Origin: CAYJAD01 sp964372165
GTDB lineage: Bacteria > Desulfobacterota > Desulfovibrionia > Desulfovibrionales > Desulfovibrionaceae
Direction of reading: 5' to 3'
Length of the DNA stretch: 23,824 nucleotides
Assembly (NCBI GenBank): GCA_964372165.1
Contig: CAYJPT010000019.1
Location: forward strand, 1-23,824
A model generated the notes under the pieces. The model saw only the letters and a list, made by a program, of their open reading frames with translations. It had not been told where the DNA came from and did no database searches. The position numbers and the translations under genes were made by a program. Within the stretch, counting starts at the first letter, position 1. The number at the start of each line of letters is the position of its first letter. Below, in pieces: positions 22,917 to 23,824 of the stretch.

Positions 22917-22924
22917 CATTGTAG

Positions 22925-22974
22925 TTAGGGAAACGCTGAAAGAAACATATTCTGCGTTTCCTTAGAAATTTTTT
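22925..22974 (+). terminator. Hairpin and U-tract after the biotin operon
   Basis: ggaaacgc (22929-22936) pairs with gcgtttcc (22954-22961), the stem extending outward by weak and wobble pairs to about 22925/22965, with a T run at 22969-22974. It is a reasonable intrinsic terminator for the symporter gene nine bases upstream. Its left arm resembles a motif at the window's left end. Confidence 0.6.
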
Positions 22975-23071
22975 ATAACCATATCAAAGTATGATTTTCA
23001 TGATTGCGGTTTCACCAATGTCCTGCTAGTATTCTAAAAGAAAAATAACTCAATTTAATAAAGAGATAGCT

Positions 23072-23824
23072 ATGAATAATGAAACAATTAATGAATTTTG
23101 GGATCTTATTTGCTCTGCAAAGCATTGTGTTGTGCTTACAGGAGCAGGCATTTCTACCCTTTCAGGTATTCCTGACTTTCGTGGTGTAGGCGGACTTTAT
23201 AATAGAAAAGATATTGATGCCAGTCGCTTATTTGATGTTAATTACTTTCATGCTGACCCTAGCTATTATTATAAACATTCACGTGAATTTTTATATGAAA
23301 AAGCCGCCACCCCCAATGTTGTACATCAAGTTTTAGCAAAACTTGAAGATATGGGACATATTAAGGCTATTATCACACAAAATGTTGATATTTTGCATCA
23401 AAAAGCTGGTTCAAAGCAAGTTTTTGAAATACATGGTTCACCATTAATTCACACTTGCCTGTCTTGCGCAAAAGAATATGACTTTGAAACTGTTTTAGCA
23501 CAACTTCAGGAACAAGAAGTGCCACTTTGCCAAGCTTGCAATGGTGTACTAAAACCAAATATTGTATTTTTTGGAGAATCTTTGCCCATTCATGCTTTGG
23601 CCATGTCAGAAGCAAATGCAGATCAATGTGATTTGATGATTGTACTTGGCACAAGTTTAACTGTCCACCCTGCTGCGGCCATTCCACGTATAGCACTAAA
23701 TTCTGGTGCTAAATTGGCAATTGTAAATGCTTCAGAAACTTATATTGATAGCTACGCAAAATATATTGCAAAAGATCTTGGAAAGACTTTTCAAGCCCTT
23801 GCTGAAAAATTACAAATTGCTTAA
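23072..23824 (+). CDS. cobB: Sirtuin (NAD-dependent protein deacylase)
   Basis: A complete 250-residue SIR2-family protein, removing acetyl or other acyl groups from lysine using NAD. Seen are the NAD-binding GAGISTLSGIPDFRG (24-38), TQNVDILHQKAG (102-113), the catalytic His121 in EIHGS, a zinc site of Cys129/132 and Cys153/156, and the C-terminal GTSLTVHPAA. The stop codon is the last codon of the window. It is preceded by a 155-base gap holding the terminator hairpin of the biotin operon and an agagat Shine-Dalgarno, so it is probably transcribed separately. Some sirtuins are specific for succinyl or malonyl groups through a Tyr/Arg pair, which I do not see here, so deacetylation is the default expectation. 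Confidence 0.92.
   Translation: MNNETINEFWDLICSAKHCVVLTGAGISTLSGIPDFRGVGGLYNRKDIDASRLFDVNYFHADPSYYYKHSREFLYEKAATPNVVHQVLAKLEDMGHIKAIITQNVDILHQKAGSKQVFEIHGSPLIHTCLSCAKEYDFETVLAQLQEQEVPLCQACNGVLKPNIVFFGESLPIHALAMSEANADQCDLMIVLGTSLTVHPAAAIPRIALNSGAKLAIVNASETYIDSYAKYIAKDLGKTFQALAEKLQIA

Noticed and set aside
1..23824. tRNA, rRNA, CRISPR array, insertion sequence or attachment site
   Set aside because: None of the gaps holds a recognisable cloverleaf, regularly spaced repeat array, transposase or integrase gene.

Overview
The window looks like an AT-rich member of the Desulfovibrionaceae (sulfate/sulfite-reducing Desulfobacterota). The strongest evidence is a 909-residue molybdenum aldehyde oxidoreductase whose eight iron-sulfur cysteines sit at the same positions as in Desulfovibrio gigas Mop (40, 45, 48, 60, 100, 103, 137, 139). 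It is followed by an accessory gene set that I know from Desulfovibrio under NCBI family names DVU_1551 to DVU_1557 and TrsS. Identification is by memory of protein families; no search was run.

Layout. 1-284: non-coding, several tandem hairpins. 285-1264, minus strand: a two-gene unit, nitroreductase then DUF523. 1265-2032: a 768-base, very AT-rich divergent intergenic region. 2033-4027: a DUF169 protein and a TauE/SafE-type anion exporter, ended by a strong intrinsic terminator. 4166-4660: a small membrane protein with three predicted membrane helices. 4862-6055: alanine aminotransferase alaC. 6160-8889: the aldehyde oxidoreductase, followed by a hairpin. 8890-9255: a non-coding region rich in inverted repeats. 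9256-18237: nine tightly packed genes, taken to be the Mop maturation/partner operon. 18440-22916: a biotin operon (bioB, a bioD-bioA fusion, and a sodium:solute symporter), followed by a hairpin. 23072-23824: a sirtuin deacylase whose stop codon is the last base of the window.

How the genes work together. Mop needs molybdopterin cytosine dinucleotide, a sulfurated Mo site and an electron partner. The nine-gene operon holds a MocA-like nucleotidyltransferase (fused to an HD domain) and an XdhC factor for the first two needs, and a large GltD/HdrD-like iron-sulfur fusion that may serve the third. The remaining genes are less understood: a 71-residue CxxC protein, a methyltransferase, a C_GCAxxG_C_C protein, a radical SAM enzyme resembling the tetraether lipid synthase (Tes) family, an adenylate-forming CoA-ligase-like protein that ends at the domain hinge, and a histidine phosphatase. 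Together they look like a biosynthetic or maturation pathway of unknown product.

The biotin operon carries only the last three catalytic steps (BioA, BioD, BioB) plus a transporter overlapping bioDA by one base. There is no bioF or pimeloyl gene here. BioB lacks one of the standard auxiliary-cluster cysteines. I see no transcription regulator gene, tRNA, rRNA, CRISPR array or intact mobile element in the window.
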